Shown here: positions 45,830 to 55,210 of the stretch, one piece after another
How the letters are laid out: every line of letters starts with the position of its first letter
Position numbering within the stretch: the stretch's first letter is position 1
Assembly: GCF_900113285.1 (NCBI RefSeq)
Contig: NZ_FOOT01000001.1
Span: forward strand, 682,001-746,000
Direction of reading: 5' to 3'
From: Pontibacter chinhatensis
GTDB lineage: Bacteria > Bacteroidota > Bacteroidia > Cytophagales > Hymenobacteraceae
Length of the DNA stretch: 64,000 bases
The notes under the pieces: generated by a model
Told to the model about the DNA's origin: nothing
Database searches by the model: none
The model's input: only the letters and a program-made list of their open reading frames with translations
Translations under genes and position numbers: made by a program

Positions 45830-46156
45830 GTGATTCGAAAATTAAACTGGCAAGTATTTACAGAGCAGGAGAGGAATAAGGCCATTGAAGACTTGAAAGG
45901 TAAAATCTCGAGCCATGGCGGGTATATTGTAAATTCTACTTTTTTCTCAGACTTGGCCATTAGCCTCACAATTGAAATCGAAGAAAATGATATCCTCAAA
46001 CTGTACGCATCAATACAAGAATCCATGACAATTTCAGAGTCAGGATTTGACAACTTGAATGTTAACGCTGGTAATGAATGGTGGATATTTTTAAACGTTA
46101 CGTTTCGTCAGGGCAAAGGAGATTTAAAAATTGATGTGCCGAATGTGCCAGGATAG
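45830..46156 (+). CDS. Hypothetical protein, 108 residues
   Basis: Starts at a GTG (45830). Cytosolic, mixed alpha/beta composition with NWQVFTEQERNKAIEDLKGK and WWIFLNVTFRQGKGDLKIDV. No family recognised. AT-rich like its neighbours on both sides. The preceding 193 bases hold no gene. Confidence 0.5.
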   Translation: MIRKLNWQVFTEQERNKAIEDLKGKISSHGGYIVNSTFFSDLAISLTIEIEENDILKLYASIQESMTISESGFDNLNVNAGNEWWIFLNVTFRQGKGDLKIDVPNVPG

Positions 46157-46238
46157 AACTTAAAATAGTCTACACCAACTCCTATAAGCTATTGCACACA
46201 GCTACATAATGGAACCCTCTGGGATTAATTGAGATAAC

Positions 46239-46943
46239 GTGAAACCAATTACAGAAAGAACGATAGACAAAAGCGTTGTAGATGAATTGCTCATTTTGAT
46301 TCCGGCAGGAGCTGTTGAAATGAGAGATGATCGAATCAAAAAGGTATGGGAGGTCGAGATTGAGTCATTTCACTTATCTAAATTCCCGGTTACGCAAGAG
46401 CTCTATGGAGCTGTGATGAATGAAAATCCCGCTACTTTTGAAGGTAGCAATCTCCCTGTTGAGACAGTGTCGTGGATTGAGGCTATCACTTTTTGCAACA
46501 GGCTATCGGAGCAGATGGGAAGAACCCTATGCTATACTATTGACTTCGAGACAAAAGAAGTCGCATTTGATTCGGATGCAGATGGATTCCGGTTGCCTAC
46601 GGAGGCAGAGTGGCAGTATGCCTGCCAGACAGGAAAAAAGAACATCAGGTACGGGGAGTTAGATGCCATAGCTTGGTATAAAGACAATTCGCAAAACCAA
46701 ACGCAGGAAGTCGGGAAAAAGCAGCCCAACGAATGGGGGCTCTACGATATGCTGGGGAACGTTTGGGAGTGGTGTACCGACATTTATGACGAAAGCGTCT
46801 ATGGGTCCTACCGGGTTTTCCGGGGTGGCGGTTGGAGTGATGCGGAAAGAAGCGTTATGGCGACAACCAGAAGACGTAGTCATCCTTTCTCCTTTAAAAT
46901 TGACGATTTAGGATTCAGAATAGCGACGAATGTAATGAAGTAA
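46239..46943 (+). CDS. SUMF1/FGE-fold protein lacking the catalytic cysteines
   Basis: 234 residues from a GTG at 46239; an upstream ATG runs into a stop. The formylglycine-generating-enzyme fold is clear: FPVTQELYGAVM, GFRLPTEAEWQYACQTG, NEWGLYDMLGNVWEWC and YRVFRGGGWSD. In true FGEs two cysteines sit near the C-terminus after RGG(S/G); here the stretch ERSVMATTRRRSHP has none. It is therefore a non-catalytic SUMF1 protein, a class used for binding or other roles. No sulfatase is nearby. AT-rich patch. Confidence 0.85.
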   Translation: MKPITERTIDKSVVDELLILIPAGAVEMRDDRIKKVWEVEIESFHLSKFPVTQELYGAVMNENPATFEGSNLPVETVSWIEAITFCNRLSEQMGRTLCYTIDFETKEVAFDSDADGFRLPTEAEWQYACQTGKKNIRYGELDAIAWYKDNSQNQTQEVGKKQPNEWGLYDMLGNVWEWCTDIYDESVYGSYRVFRGGGWSDAERSVMATTRRRSHPFSFKIDDLGFRIATNVMK

Positions 46944-46952
46944 CTTATGATT

Positions 46953-47034
46953 AACCCACCCCTAACCCCTCCAAGGAGGGGAATTTCTGCAAGTGTAGTA
47001 TTATTCCCCTCCTTGGAGGGGGCAGGGGTGGGTT
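46953..47034. repeat. Large inverted repeat of the CCCACCCC..GGGGAAT family
   Basis: Arms of about 32 bp (46953-46984 and 47003-47034) are near-perfect inverted copies; each also contains its own hairpin CCCCTCCAAGGAGGGG or its like. Single arms of the same family occur at about 12160, 26857 and 33364. Lies after the SUMF1 gene at the end of the AT-rich patch. Confidence 0.88.
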
Positions 47035-47175
47035 TACACTTCCACCATATTAGTATATCGCAATTAGTATATCGCAACTTAAACTCAGTAGGTAAACGAC
47101 AGGCATACCTAGGTTCGATTTGGACAGACAGCAAAACACGCTGAGTAACACCAAGCTAAACACAAACCCCAAACT

Positions 47176-48156
47176 ATGAAAAACGAAAACTTAAGCCGCT
47201 TCGACCGCATTGTAGCCATACTAATTCACTTGCAGTCGGGGCGTGTGGTAAAGGCGCAGGATCTGGCTGAGCGTTTTGAGGTGAGCCTGCGCACCGTGTA
47301 CCGCGATATCCGCTCGCTGGAAGCTGCCGGGGTGCCGATTACGGGCGAGGCAGGCGTGGGTTATTCACTCGTAGACGGGTATCGCCTGCCGCCGGTTATG
47401 TTTACGCAGGAGGAAGCCGCCAGCTTTGTGGCCGCCGAGAAGCTCATGCAAAAGTTCAGCGACAAAGCGCTCAGCTCCCACTACGAATCGGCCATGTATA
47501 AGGTGAAGTCGGTGCTGAAGGGCAGCGCCAAAGACCAGGTGGCCGCGCTGGAGTCGCAGATTTGGGTGGAGACCTCGCTGGAGCTGTTTAACGAGCGCAC
47601 CCCCGACGCGCTGAACGTGCTGCTCAGCAGCATTGCCGAGAAAAAACAGGTGACGCTGCAGTACCGTACTCCCTACAACGACGAACTAACGGACCGTATC
47701 ATAGAGCCAATAGGCCTGTTTAACGAGAACAACTACTGGTACGTGATGGCCTACTGCCTCCTGCGCCACGATTACCGGCAGTTCCGCACCGACCGGATGC
47801 AGGGTATCCGACTCACCTCCACCCCTTTCACCAAAGATCACGGCCCTTTGCAGAACTACCGCAAAGCAGCGCCTACGGCACCTGGCACAGAGGTCACAAT
47901 TCGGGTAGACAAGGAAGCCGCCCGTTACATCCGGTCCGGGAGCAAGTACTACGGGTTGGTATCGGAAAGTATAGTGGGTGATAAAGTGGAGATGACCTTT
48001 CTGGCCAATGATATGCAGGATGGCATGCCACGCTGGTACATGATGTTCGCGGATTGCGCCGAGATAGTAGGCCCAGAGAGCTTCCGGGACCGGGTAAGCG
48101 AACTGCTTGAAAAAGCCCGGGTGAACCTGGAGGCTGGAGTACAAAGCTATACTTAA
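47176..48156 (+). CDS. WYL-domain transcriptional regulator (YafY-like)
   Basis: 326 residues. N-terminal DeoR-type helix-turn-helix (FDRIVAILIHLQSGRVVKAQ, LAERFEVSLRTVYRDIRSLE) and a WYL domain (about 145-230: QVTLQYRTPYNDELTDRIIE, NNYWYVMAYCLLRHDYRQFR), then a C-terminal extension. WYL domains bind nucleic acid or nucleotide ligands, often after DNA damage. Its 3' end overlaps by 4 bases the convergent 73-residue gene, next to DinB, a common pairing. Confidence 0.92.
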   Translation: MKNENLSRFDRIVAILIHLQSGRVVKAQDLAERFEVSLRTVYRDIRSLEAAGVPITGEAGVGYSLVDGYRLPPVMFTQEEAASFVAAEKLMQKFSDKALSSHYESAMYKVKSVLKGSAKDQVAALESQIWVETSLELFNERTPDALNVLLSSIAEKKQVTLQYRTPYNDELTDRIIEPIGLFNENNYWYVMAYCLLRHDYRQFRTDRMQGIRLTSTPFTKDHGPLQNYRKAAPTAPGTEVTIRVDKEAARYIRSGSKYYGLVSESIVGDKVEMTFLANDMQDGMPRWYMMFADCAEIVGPESFRDRVSELLEKARVNLEAGVQSYT

Positions 48157-48374
48157 TCCTCCAGCTCTTCACACCAAAACCCTGCTCGCTCTAGGTGGCG
48201 GATAACGGTGGCTGCCTGCAGCGTGGTAGCTTCGACCCGGAGAATGCGGTCGCAATCCTCCAGGTCGAAGTTCCAGGTTTCGCCGTGGCCCATCAAACCA
48301 TCCAGCGTGGGGCGAAGCAGGCGCGCTGCCAGGCTCGTGTTCACGGATGTTTTAAAGACCAAAACGTTTTTCAT
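48153..48374 (-). CDS. Small conserved-looking protein, 73 residues
   Basis: From the ATG at 48374 (MKNVLVFKTSVNTS); the longer frame would overlap the DinB gene. The layout (NVLVFKTSV strand, AARLLRPTLDGL helix, WNFDLEDCDRILRVEA strand pair, TVIRHLERAGFWCEEL) suggests a ferredoxin-like fold as in heavy-metal-associated domains, but without CxxC. Probably co-transcribed with DinB 13 bases upstream. Function unknown. Confidence 0.7.
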   Translation of the reverse strand: MKNVLVFKTSVNTSLAARLLRPTLDGLMGHGETWNFDLEDCDRILRVEATTLQAATVIRHLERAGFWCEELED

Positions 48375-48387
48375 CTTAGGTCTCCGT

Positions 48388-48882
48388 TTATCTATCCCAA
48401 AAGGCTGGAGGCTCAATGCCCAAGGCCCTCAGGTACACATAACCCTGTCCCCGATGGTGGATCTCATTATCGATGAAGTATAGAATGGTGCACCACACCA
48501 CGTTATCATACTTCCCGAAGGTCAGAATGCGTTCGCGGAATCTTTCCTCCGGAACCTGGGCCCAATACGTGTTGATCTCCTCCGTGCTCTGATCCCAAAG
48601 CGCCAGGATACGCTCTTTTGAAGTAGCCTCCTTGATCTCCTCATTCAACTCCTCAATTTGTCCAGTAGCTACCTGCTTCATACCCGGAGCAGCAATGGCT
48701 AAAAGCTCCTGCGCCATGGCTGCAAAGGAGCGCATACCGCCGATAGAATACTCAAAAAGCTCCTTCTCCGGAAAGGCTTCGATTACCCGGCGGGTGAGGC
48801 TTCGGTGGCCTTGCCAGTGCTCCAGCAGTTCAGTTGGTGTGATAACGCTAGCGGTTTGGGGGGTTGCAACTGCATTTTCCAT
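48388..48882 (-). CDS. DinB-family four-helix protein
   Basis: 164 residues. Four-helix DinB/YfiT fold with metal-site histidines in LEHWQGHRSL and in IDNEIHHRGQGYVYLRALG. DinB-type proteins are often thiol transferases or damage-induced. It lies in a stress cluster with a WYL regulator that probably controls it. Confidence 0.9.
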   Translation of the reverse strand: MENAVATPQTASVITPTELLEHWQGHRSLTRRVIEAFPEKELFEYSIGGMRSFAAMAQELLAIAAPGMKQVATGQIEELNEEIKEATSKERILALWDQSTEEINTYWAQVPEERFRERILTFGKYDNVVWCTILYFIDNEIHHRGQGYVYLRALGIEPPAFWDR

Positions 48883-49059
48883 ACGTTCTTGTTTTTTTAA
48901 GGTGTAACTTTTATTTACTACAAAGCTATACCCACCCAGTGACAGCCCTTTGTCAGCAGAGTTCAGAATTTTTCGACATTATTTTACTTATGCTGAAAAT
49001 TATACTTCTGTGTCTTTGCAAACCAGATTTACCACTACCGAACGCCACACTTCCATCAG

Positions 49060-49102
49060 CTACAAAAAGCAACAGCCCGGCAAGTATAAACTTACCGGGC
49101 TG
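49060..49102 (-). terminator. Rho-independent terminator of the leu operon
   Basis: CAGCCCGG/CCGGGCTG stem (49073-49080 with 49095-49102), loop with an AAGTATA heptamer, followed on the minus strand by TTGCTTTTTG. 30 bases after the leuB stop. Confidence 0.85.
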
Positions 49103-49132
49103 CTTACAATGGCAAAATAGTTAACCTTAATT

Positions 49133-50254
49133 CTAAATCACCGTGCTCATGCCAAGCTGCACATTCTCTTTGTGCAGGCCTTCCAGTACGCCACCCATCA
49201 CGCAAGAGGCGACAAAAGTACCCACCTGCTCAGTTGAGTAAGACATGATTGGAGAGGCTAAATCCTGCGTTACGATTTTCTTGTCGAGGGCTTCCTCCAC
49301 GGCGTAGCGCACCAGGTTGGCCTCCTGCAGCAGCCCAAAGTGCTCCAGCATCATGGCTGCGGAAAGTATCGTGGCAATCGGGTTAGCAATATTCTTGCCC
49401 TTGGCCTGCGGATAGGAACCATGGATCGGCTCAAACAAAGCTACCGCATCACCTACAGAAGAGGAAGGCAGTAATCCCAGCGAGCCCGCAATCACAGAGG
49501 CTTCGTCCGAAAGGATGTCCCCGAACATGTTCTCCGTTAGGATCACGTCAAACTGTTTTGGATTAAGGATCAGCTGCATCGCTGCGTTGTCCACGAATAG
49601 GTAATCCACCTTCACGTCCGGGTACGATGGGCTGAGTTCCTGCACTACCTCCCGCCACAAACGCGAGGTTTCCAGCACATTGGCCTTGTCCACGAGCGTT
49701 AGCTTTCCGCGACGGTTCTGCGCCGCTTTAAAAGCCAGGTGCGCGATGCGCGAAATCTCAAAGCGGCTGTACGTACAGTTGTCATAGGCGCCATCCTCAG
49801 TGCGGCCCTTCTCCCCGAAGTAGATACCTCCGGTCAGCTCGCGGAAGAAAATCATGTCAGCCCCGGCAATGCGGTCGTTCTTCAGCGGAGAGTGCGGAAT
49901 CAGCATTTCATAGGCCGTTACCGGACGGATATTGGCATACAAGCCCAGCGACTTGCGCAGGCGCAGCAAGCCCTGCTCCGGTCTTACCTTCGCAGCCGGA
50001 TTGTTGTCATACTTTGGATCGCCGATGGCTCCCAGGAGCACGGCATCCGCCTCAAAACAAGCCTGCAGCGTTTCTTCGGGCAGCGGATCACCTGTGGCGT
50101 CGATGGCACAGGCGCCCATCAGCTGGTGGTCAAACGTAAAAGTATGGCCGAATCTATCGCCTATGGCATTCAGCACTTTAATGGCTTCCTGGCATACTTC
50201 CGGACCTATTCCGTCCCCGGCCAGCACTGCTATTTTCTTAGTTAATATACCCAT
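49133..50254 (-). CDS. leuB: 3-isopropylmalate dehydrogenase
   Basis: 373 residues, normal length. [47 protein letters not shown] (Arg cluster), GGIYFGEKG and [19 protein letters not shown] (metal Asp residues) are all present. It oxidises and decarboxylates 3-isopropylmalate to 2-oxoisocaproate in leucine synthesis. Last gene of leuACDB, overlapping leuD by 13 bases. Confidence 0.97.
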   Translation of the reverse strand: MGILTKKIAVLAGDGIGPEVCQEAIKVLNAIGDRFGHTFTFDHQLMGACAIDATGDPLPEETLQACFEADAVLLGAIGDPKYDNNPAAKVRPEQGLLRLRKSLGLYANIRPVTAYEMLIPHSPLKNDRIAGADMIFFRELTGGIYFGEKGRTEDGAYDNCTYSRFEISRIAHLAFKAAQNRRGKLTLVDKANVLETSRLWREVVQELSPSYPDVKVDYLFVDNAAMQLILNPKQFDVILTENMFGDILSDEASVIAGSLGLLPSSSVGDAVALFEPIHGSYPQAKGKNIANPIATILSAAMMLEHFGLLQEANLVRYAVEEALDKKIVTQDLASPIMSYSTEQVGTFVASCVMGGVLEGLHKENVQLGMSTVI

Positions 50255-50838
50255 ACTCTCTTTGTTTCGTAAGTCTCAATCGCCTCTTTCTGGCTTACTA
50301 AAAAATCAATGTCGTCGTACCCGTTCAGCAGGCACTCCTTTTTATAAGGATCAATCTCAAACGGGATGCTCTCTTCCCAAACCGGCACATGCAGCTGCTG
50401 GGCAGGAAGGTCCACGATAAGCTCTGTCTCCGGATCTTTCTCAATCTGCTCGAACAGGCGCGCCAGCACCTCATCAGACACCTGCACAGGCAGCAGGCCG
50501 TTGTTCAGGGCATTGCCACGGAAGATGTCGGCAAAGTAACTGGAGATCACGGTGCGGAAGCCGGCATCGGACAGCGCCCAGGCAGCGTGCTCGCGGCTGG
50601 AGCCGCAGCCAAAGTTCTTGCCTGCCACCAACACCTGGCCTTGGTAGCGCGGGTTGTTCAGCACAAAATCAGCCTTCGGCGTGCCGTCGCCATTGTAGCG
50701 CCAGTCGCGGAACAGGTTCTCGCCAAAACCCTCCCTGGAGGTGGCCTTCAGGAAACGGGCAGGTATAATCTGGTCTGTATCTATGTTTTCGATCGGCAGC
50801 GGCACGGCTGACGTTCGGAGTATCTCAAACTTTTCCAT
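50242..50838 (-). CDS. leuD: 3-isopropylmalate dehydratase small subunit
   Basis: 198 residues. Swivel-domain signatures [33 protein letters not shown] and SREHAAWAL are intact. With LeuC it isomerises 2- to 3-isopropylmalate. Starts 4 bases after the leuC stop and overlaps leuB. Confidence 0.97.
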   Translation of the reverse strand: MEKFEILRTSAVPLPIENIDTDQIIPARFLKATSREGFGENLFRDWRYNGDGTPKADFVLNNPRYQGQVLVAGKNFGCGSSREHAAWALSDAGFRTVISSYFADIFRGNALNNGLLPVQVSDEVLARLFEQIEKDPETELIVDLPAQQLHVPVWEESIPFEIDPYKKECLLNGYDDIDFLVSQKEAIETYETKRVWVY

Positions 50839-50842
50839 TTCC

Positions 50843-52234
50843 TTAGAGGTATTCAGTTACGTCTACAATCTTTCCTTCCACGGCAGATGCCGCCGCCACC
50901 AGTGGGCTCGCAAGCAAAGTGCGTGACCCAGGTCCCTGGCGCCCCTCAAAGTTTCGGTTCGAGGTAGACACGCAGTAGGCCCCTGCCGGAATCTTGTCTT
51001 CGTTCATGGCCAGACAAGCACTGCAGCCCGGCTCGCGCAGCTCAAAACCCGCCTCGGCCAGTATCTTGTCGAGCCCTTCGGCGATTGCCTGCTGCTCTAC
51101 CTGCTTGGAGCCTGGTACTATAATGGCCTCCACGTGGCTGGCCTTCTTTTTGCCCTGCACGTAATTGGCCACCATGCGGATATCCTCGATACGGGAGTTG
51201 GTGCAGCTGCCGATGAACACGTAATCCACCTGCTTGCCCAGCAGCGACTCGCCCGCCTGGAAGCCCATGTACTGCAGCGACTTCTCGAAGCTCACCTGCT
51301 CACTGGCCTTTACTTGGGAAGGCACATTTGCATTCAGGGCAATGCCCATGCCCGGATTGGTGCCGTAGGTGATCATCGGGGTGATAGAAGCGGCGTTGAA
51401 AGTATACTCCATCTCAAAGGTGGCGTCCTCATCAGAGTATAAAGTTTGCCAGTAAGCTATTGCTTCTTCCCAACGCTCGCCCTGTGGCGCAAACGGACGG
51501 CCTTTCAGGTAGGCAAAGGTGGTTTCGTCCGGGGCAATCATACCACCGCGAGCGCCCATCTCGATGCTCATGTTACAAACCGTCATGCGGCCTTCCATAC
51601 TTAGGGAGCGAATGGCGCTTCCTGCATACTCCACGAAGTAGCCGGTGGCCCCTCCTGTTCCGAGGGCAGCGATCACATAGAGGATAAGGTCTTTGGCGGT
51701 AACACCTGGCTTCAAATCCCCTTCTACAGTGATGCGCATGCGCTTGGGGCGCGAGAGCAGCAAACACTGTGAAGCCATCACCTGCGCCACCTGGCTCGTG
51801 CCGATGCCGAAGGCAATCGTGCCGAAAGCGCCGTGCGTGGAAGTATGGCTGTCGCCGCATACGATGGTCATGCCGGGCTGGGTGATGCCCAACTCCGGAC
51901 CAATCACGTGCACGATGCCCTGGTACGGGTGGCCCAAGCCGTAGAGTTCTACGCCATACTTGGCGCAGTTCTCCGTCAGCTTATCCACCTGCGAGCGCGA
52001 CAGCGGCTCCTCGATAGGCAGGTGCTGGTTTTTGGTAGGTACGTTATGGTCGGCGGTAGCCACAATCTGCTCCTTGCGGAACAGCGGCAAGTTGCGCTTC
52101 TCGAGTTCCTCAAACGCCTGCGGGCTGGTTACCTCGTGTATCAGGTGCTTGTCGATGTAAAATACATCCTGACCTCCTGCAATGGTTCGCACGACGTGTG
52201 CATCCCAAATCTTGTCAAATAAGGTCTTTCCCAT
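50843..52234 (-). CDS. leuC: 3-isopropylmalate dehydratase large subunit
   Basis: 463 residues from the ATG at 52234 ([15 protein letters not shown]), 1 base after the leuA stop region; the earlier in-frame ATG would lie inside leuA. The 4Fe-4S cluster cysteines are in [14 protein letters not shown] and [24 protein letters not shown] is also present. Confidence 0.97.
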   Translation of the reverse strand: MGKTLFDKIWDAHVVRTIAGGQDVFYIDKHLIHEVTSPQAFEELEKRNLPLFRKEQIVATADHNVPTKNQHLPIEEPLSRSQVDKLTENCAKYGVELYGLGHPYQGIVHVIGPELGITQPGMTIVCGDSHTSTHGAFGTIAFGIGTSQVAQVMASQCLLLSRPKRMRITVEGDLKPGVTAKDLILYVIAALGTGGATGYFVEYAGSAIRSLSMEGRMTVCNMSIEMGARGGMIAPDETTFAYLKGRPFAPQGERWEEAIAYWQTLYSDEDATFEMEYTFNAASITPMITYGTNPGMGIALNANVPSQVKASEQVSFEKSLQYMGFQAGESLLGKQVDYVFIGSCTNSRIEDIRMVANYVQGKKKASHVEAIIVPGSKQVEQQAIAEGLDKILAEAGFELREPGCSACLAMNEDKIPAGAYCVSTSNRNFEGRQGPGSRTLLASPLVAAASAVEGKIVDVTEYL

Positions 52235-52235
52235 C

Positions 52236-53402
52236 TTATCCTGCCGTAACAAGGTTTTGCTTTTCTACCAACACATGCAGGTCGCTATCGCCTACTTCTT
52301 TCTTCTCGTCTGCTACCTGCAGGAACACACCGTAAGCTTTATCCAATGTCTCCTTATCGAAGTTATAGCCCAGCTTCTGGAAGCGGTAGGCCAAAGCTGC
52401 GCGGCCGGAGCGGGCCGTGAGCACAATGGAGGAGCTGTCTACTCCCACATCCTTTGGATCAATGATCTCATATGTTTCGCGGTGCTTGATTACCCCGTCC
52501 TGGTGGATGCCGCTGGAGTGCGAGAAGGCGTTGGAGCCCACGATGGCCTTGTTCGGCTGTACCGGCATGCGCATCATGTGCGATACCAACGCCGAGGTTT
52601 CGGTAAGCAGTTTGCTGTTCACGCCGGTCATCAGGTTCAGGTATGGGTGTTGGCGCAGGATCATCACGACTTCTTCCAAAGCGGTGTTTCCTGCGCGCTC
52701 CCCTACCCCATTAATGGTACACTCTATCTGGCGGGCGCCGTTGACAACGCCGGCTATAGAGTTGGCCGTGGCAAGGCCAAGGTCGTTATGGCAGTGTGTG
52801 GAGAGGCATACATTCTCGATGCCCTTCACGTTCTCATACAGGTATTTGATCTTGGCCCCATACTCCTCTGGCAGGCAGTACCCAGTCGTATCAGGGATAT
52901 TCAGCACAGTAGCACCTGCCTTAACAGCTGCCTCGCAGACTCTGGCCAGGAACTCGTTGTCGGTGCGACCGGCATCTTCGGCATAGAACTCTACGTCCTC
53001 CACAAAGCTTTTGGCCAGCTTCACCGCTTCCACAGCGCGGGCAATAACTTCTTCGCGGGAGGTGCGCAGCTTATACTGCACGTGCAGGTCAGAAGTGCCA
53101 ATGCCGGTATGGATTCTCGGACGAACAGCCCCTTTCAGGGCTTCCGCTGCCGTACGAATGTCGCCTTCCACAGCTCTGGAGAGTCCACAAACGGTTGCCT
53201 CCTTTGTCTGAAGGGCTATTGCTCTAACCGCCTCAAAGTCGCCGGGGCTGGAGATTGGGAAGCCGGCCTCGATCACATCCACGCCCAGCAGCTCCAGTTG
53301 CCTGGCGATAACAAGCTTCTCATTTGTGTTCAATTTACAGCCGGGTACCTGCTCCCCGTCACGCAAGGTGGTATCAAATATTTGTATTTTCTCTGCTGAC
53401 AT
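52236..53402 (-). CDS. leuA: 2-isopropylmalate synthase, short form
   Basis: 388 residues. Catalytic TIM-barrel signatures: [28 protein letters not shown] (metal His) and [10 protein letters not shown]. The C-terminal leucine-binding regulatory domain of the usual 500-residue enzyme is absent, so feedback control by leucine may be weaker or missing. First gene of leuACDB. It diverges from the helical-repeat protein gene (156 bases). Confidence 0.93.
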   Translation of the reverse strand: MSAEKIQIFDTTLRDGEQVPGCKLNTNEKLVIARQLELLGVDVIEAGFPISSPGDFEAVRAIALQTKEATVCGLSRAVEGDIRTAAEALKGAVRPRIHTGIGTSDLHVQYKLRTSREEVIARAVEAVKLAKSFVEDVEFYAEDAGRTDNEFLARVCEAAVKAGATVLNIPDTTGYCLPEEYGAKIKYLYENVKGIENVCLSTHCHNDLGLATANSIAGVVNGARQIECTINGVGERAGNTALEEVVMILRQHPYLNLMTGVNSKLLTETSALVSHMMRMPVQPNKAIVGSNAFSHSSGIHQDGVIKHRETYEIIDPKDVGVDSSSIVLTARSGRAALAYRFQKLGYNFDKETLDKAYGVFLQVADEKKEVGDSDLHVLVEKQNLVTAG

Positions 53403-53558
53403 CCTTTATTTGGTCTTTTACAGTTATGGTACTGCTCTAAATATCCCGGAGAATCTGCAGCAAGGGAAACCAAATTTCCAAAACGCTACTATTTCTATAG
53501 GTAGAGCCCTTAAACACAACATGCTGTAAGTCAACAAAATAACGTTTACACTTCTACC
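53403..53558. promoter_or_regulatory. Divergent region of leuA and the helical-repeat gene
   Basis: 156 bases. On the minus strand TTATTTTG (near 53540) is one mismatch from TAnnTTTG. A 32-codon frame (53424-53522) starting MLCLRALP lies in the leuA leader; three of its first seven residues are Leu, but no attenuator hairpin with a T run follows. Confidence 0.35.
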
Positions 53559-55103
53559 ATGGCTAATTTGAGTTCCGATCCTGTTTTCCAGCTCGTTAAG
53601 TCGCTTACCCGCTCCGAGAAGCGGCATTTCCGCCTGTTCACCAAGCGGCAGGGCACTAACGAAGGCTTAAAATTTCTGCAGCTTTTCGATGTGCTCGATA
53701 GACTGTCGGATTACGAGGAAGAGCGGATACTGGAGCAAATGCCGGAGCTGAAAAAAGTGCAGCTGCCCAACCTGAAAGCAAACCTGTACAAGCAGCTGCT
53801 CTCCAGCCTGCGCCTTTACCATGCTAACCAGAACCTGGACATACAGTTGCTGGAGCAGTTGGGCCATGCCCGCGTGCTCTATAACAAAGGGCTCTACCGC
53901 CAATGCCTGAAGCTGCTGGACAAAGTGAAGACTGCCGCCAAGCAGGCAGAGTTGCAGCACATAGCCCTCGCCGCCATCGATTTTGAGAAGCAGATAGAGT
54001 CGCAGTTTATCACCCGAAGCCTGAGCGGCCGCGCCGACTCCCTGTCGGAAGAGGCAACCGAGCTGGCCATGCATGTGTCGCGGGCACACGAGCTTTCGAA
54101 CCTGGCACTGCGCCTCTACGGGGTATACATACAGGCGGGTCACGCCAAGACGCAGGAAGACTATGCCCACTTCGAGGCCTATTTCCGGGAGAACCTGCCC
54201 GACATTGATATCGCTTCGGCCAGCTTCATGGAGAAGCTATACTATTACCAGGCGCATGTATGGTACCATTACCTGGGCCAGGACTTCAAAGCCTGCTACC
54301 GCTTTGCGCAAAAGTGGGTAAACTTGTTTGAAGACAACCCAGAGATGAAGAACATCCAGTCCTCACTCTATATCAAAGGATTGCATAACCTGCTGGCCGC
54401 GCTGTTTAACCTGCAGTACTACTCCCGCTTTGAGCAGGTGCTGCAGGAACTGGAGCAGTTTGCAGAGGACGAGGACAGAAGACACACGCCAAACACCGAG
54501 GCGCAGCTGTTTCTCTACGGCTATACCAACCGGATTAATGCCTTCTTCATGCGGGGCGATTTTGAGGGCGGCGTAGTATGGCTGCCCAACCTGCTCAAAA
54601 AGCTGGAGCAGTTCCAGCAGCAACTCGACCCGCACCGGCAGCTTATCTTCTACTTTAAAATAGCCAGTTTATACTTTGGCAGCGGCGATAACGAGACAGC
54701 CATCCGCTACCTGAACAAGATCATCAACTACCAGGACACCAGCCTGCGCGTAGACATCCAGTGCTTTGCCCGAATTCTGCGGTTGATTGCCTACTACGAG
54801 GCCGGGGACGATTACGAGCTGGAGCTGCAGATTCGCTCTGTATACCGTTTCCTGGGCAAAATGAACGACCAGCACGAGATGCAGGTGGAGATTTTCAGGT
54901 TCTTGCGCAGGCTGGGAAGTATACCGCCCCATGAGCTAAAGCATGCCTTTGTTGACCTGAAAGAGAAGCTTACGGTTATTGCGGAAAACCCTTTCCAGCG
55001 CCGCCCTTTCCTTTACCTGGACATCATCTCCTGGCTGGAAAGCAAGATTGAAAACATCCCGGTGCAGGAGATTATCCGCCGGAAGTTCAGCCAGCTGAAG
55101 TAG
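53559..55103 (+). CDS. Large helical-repeat protein of unknown function
   Basis: 514 residues, almost wholly helical with TPR-like periodicity (LGHARVLYNKGLYRQCLKLL, KIASLYFGSGDNETAIRYLN). No signal peptide or membrane helix. The N-terminus VFQLVKSLTRSEKRHFRLF is a conserved opening I associate with a Bacteroidota-wide family of unknown role. Probably a scaffold or regulator. Ends before a bidirectional terminator. Confidence 0.8.
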   Translation: MANLSSDPVFQLVKSLTRSEKRHFRLFTKRQGTNEGLKFLQLFDVLDRLSDYEEERILEQMPELKKVQLPNLKANLYKQLLSSLRLYHANQNLDIQLLEQLGHARVLYNKGLYRQCLKLLDKVKTAAKQAELQHIALAAIDFEKQIESQFITRSLSGRADSLSEEATELAMHVSRAHELSNLALRLYGVYIQAGHAKTQEDYAHFEAYFRENLPDIDIASASFMEKLYYYQAHVWYHYLGQDFKACYRFAQKWVNLFEDNPEMKNIQSSLYIKGLHNLLAALFNLQYYSRFEQVLQELEQFAEDEDRRHTPNTEAQLFLYGYTNRINAFFMRGDFEGGVVWLPNLLKKLEQFQQQLDPHRQLIFYFKIASLYFGSGDNETAIRYLNKIINYQDTSLRVDIQCFARILRLIAYYEAGDDYELELQIRSVYRFLGKMNDQHEMQVEIFRFLRRLGSIPPHELKHAFVDLKEKLTVIAENPFQRRPFLYLDIISWLESKIENIPVQEIIRRKFSQLK

Positions 55104-55135
55104 GTGGAATAAAGTATAACCCAGTTGCCCAAAGC

Positions 55136-55173
55136 AAAAAAGCGGTGCAAGCCTTCCCCTGCACCGCTTTTTT
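55136..55173. terminator. Bidirectional terminator
   Basis: Perfect 14-bp stem AAAAAAGCGGTGCA / TGCACCGCTTTTTT with a 10-base loop, so T runs occur on both strands. It serves the helical-repeat gene (plus) and the ABC-F gene (minus). Confidence 0.9.
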
Positions 55174-55182
55174 AATTCCGGA

Positions 55183-55206
55183 TTTATACTTTCTGCAAAG
55201 TATAAA
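55183..55206. repeat. Inverted pair of heptamers forming a hairpin
   Basis: TTTATACTTT CTGC AAAGTATAAA, a perfect 10-bp stem made of two opposed copies of the heptamer, 4 bases after the ABC-F stop codon. Confidence 0.8.
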
Positions 55207-55210
55207 ATTG

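Noticed and set aside
50389-53399. Long plus-strand frames opposite leuD, leuC and leuA, one over 400 codons
   Set aside because: Antisense shadows of clear leucine genes; no motif in the translated plus-strand frames.
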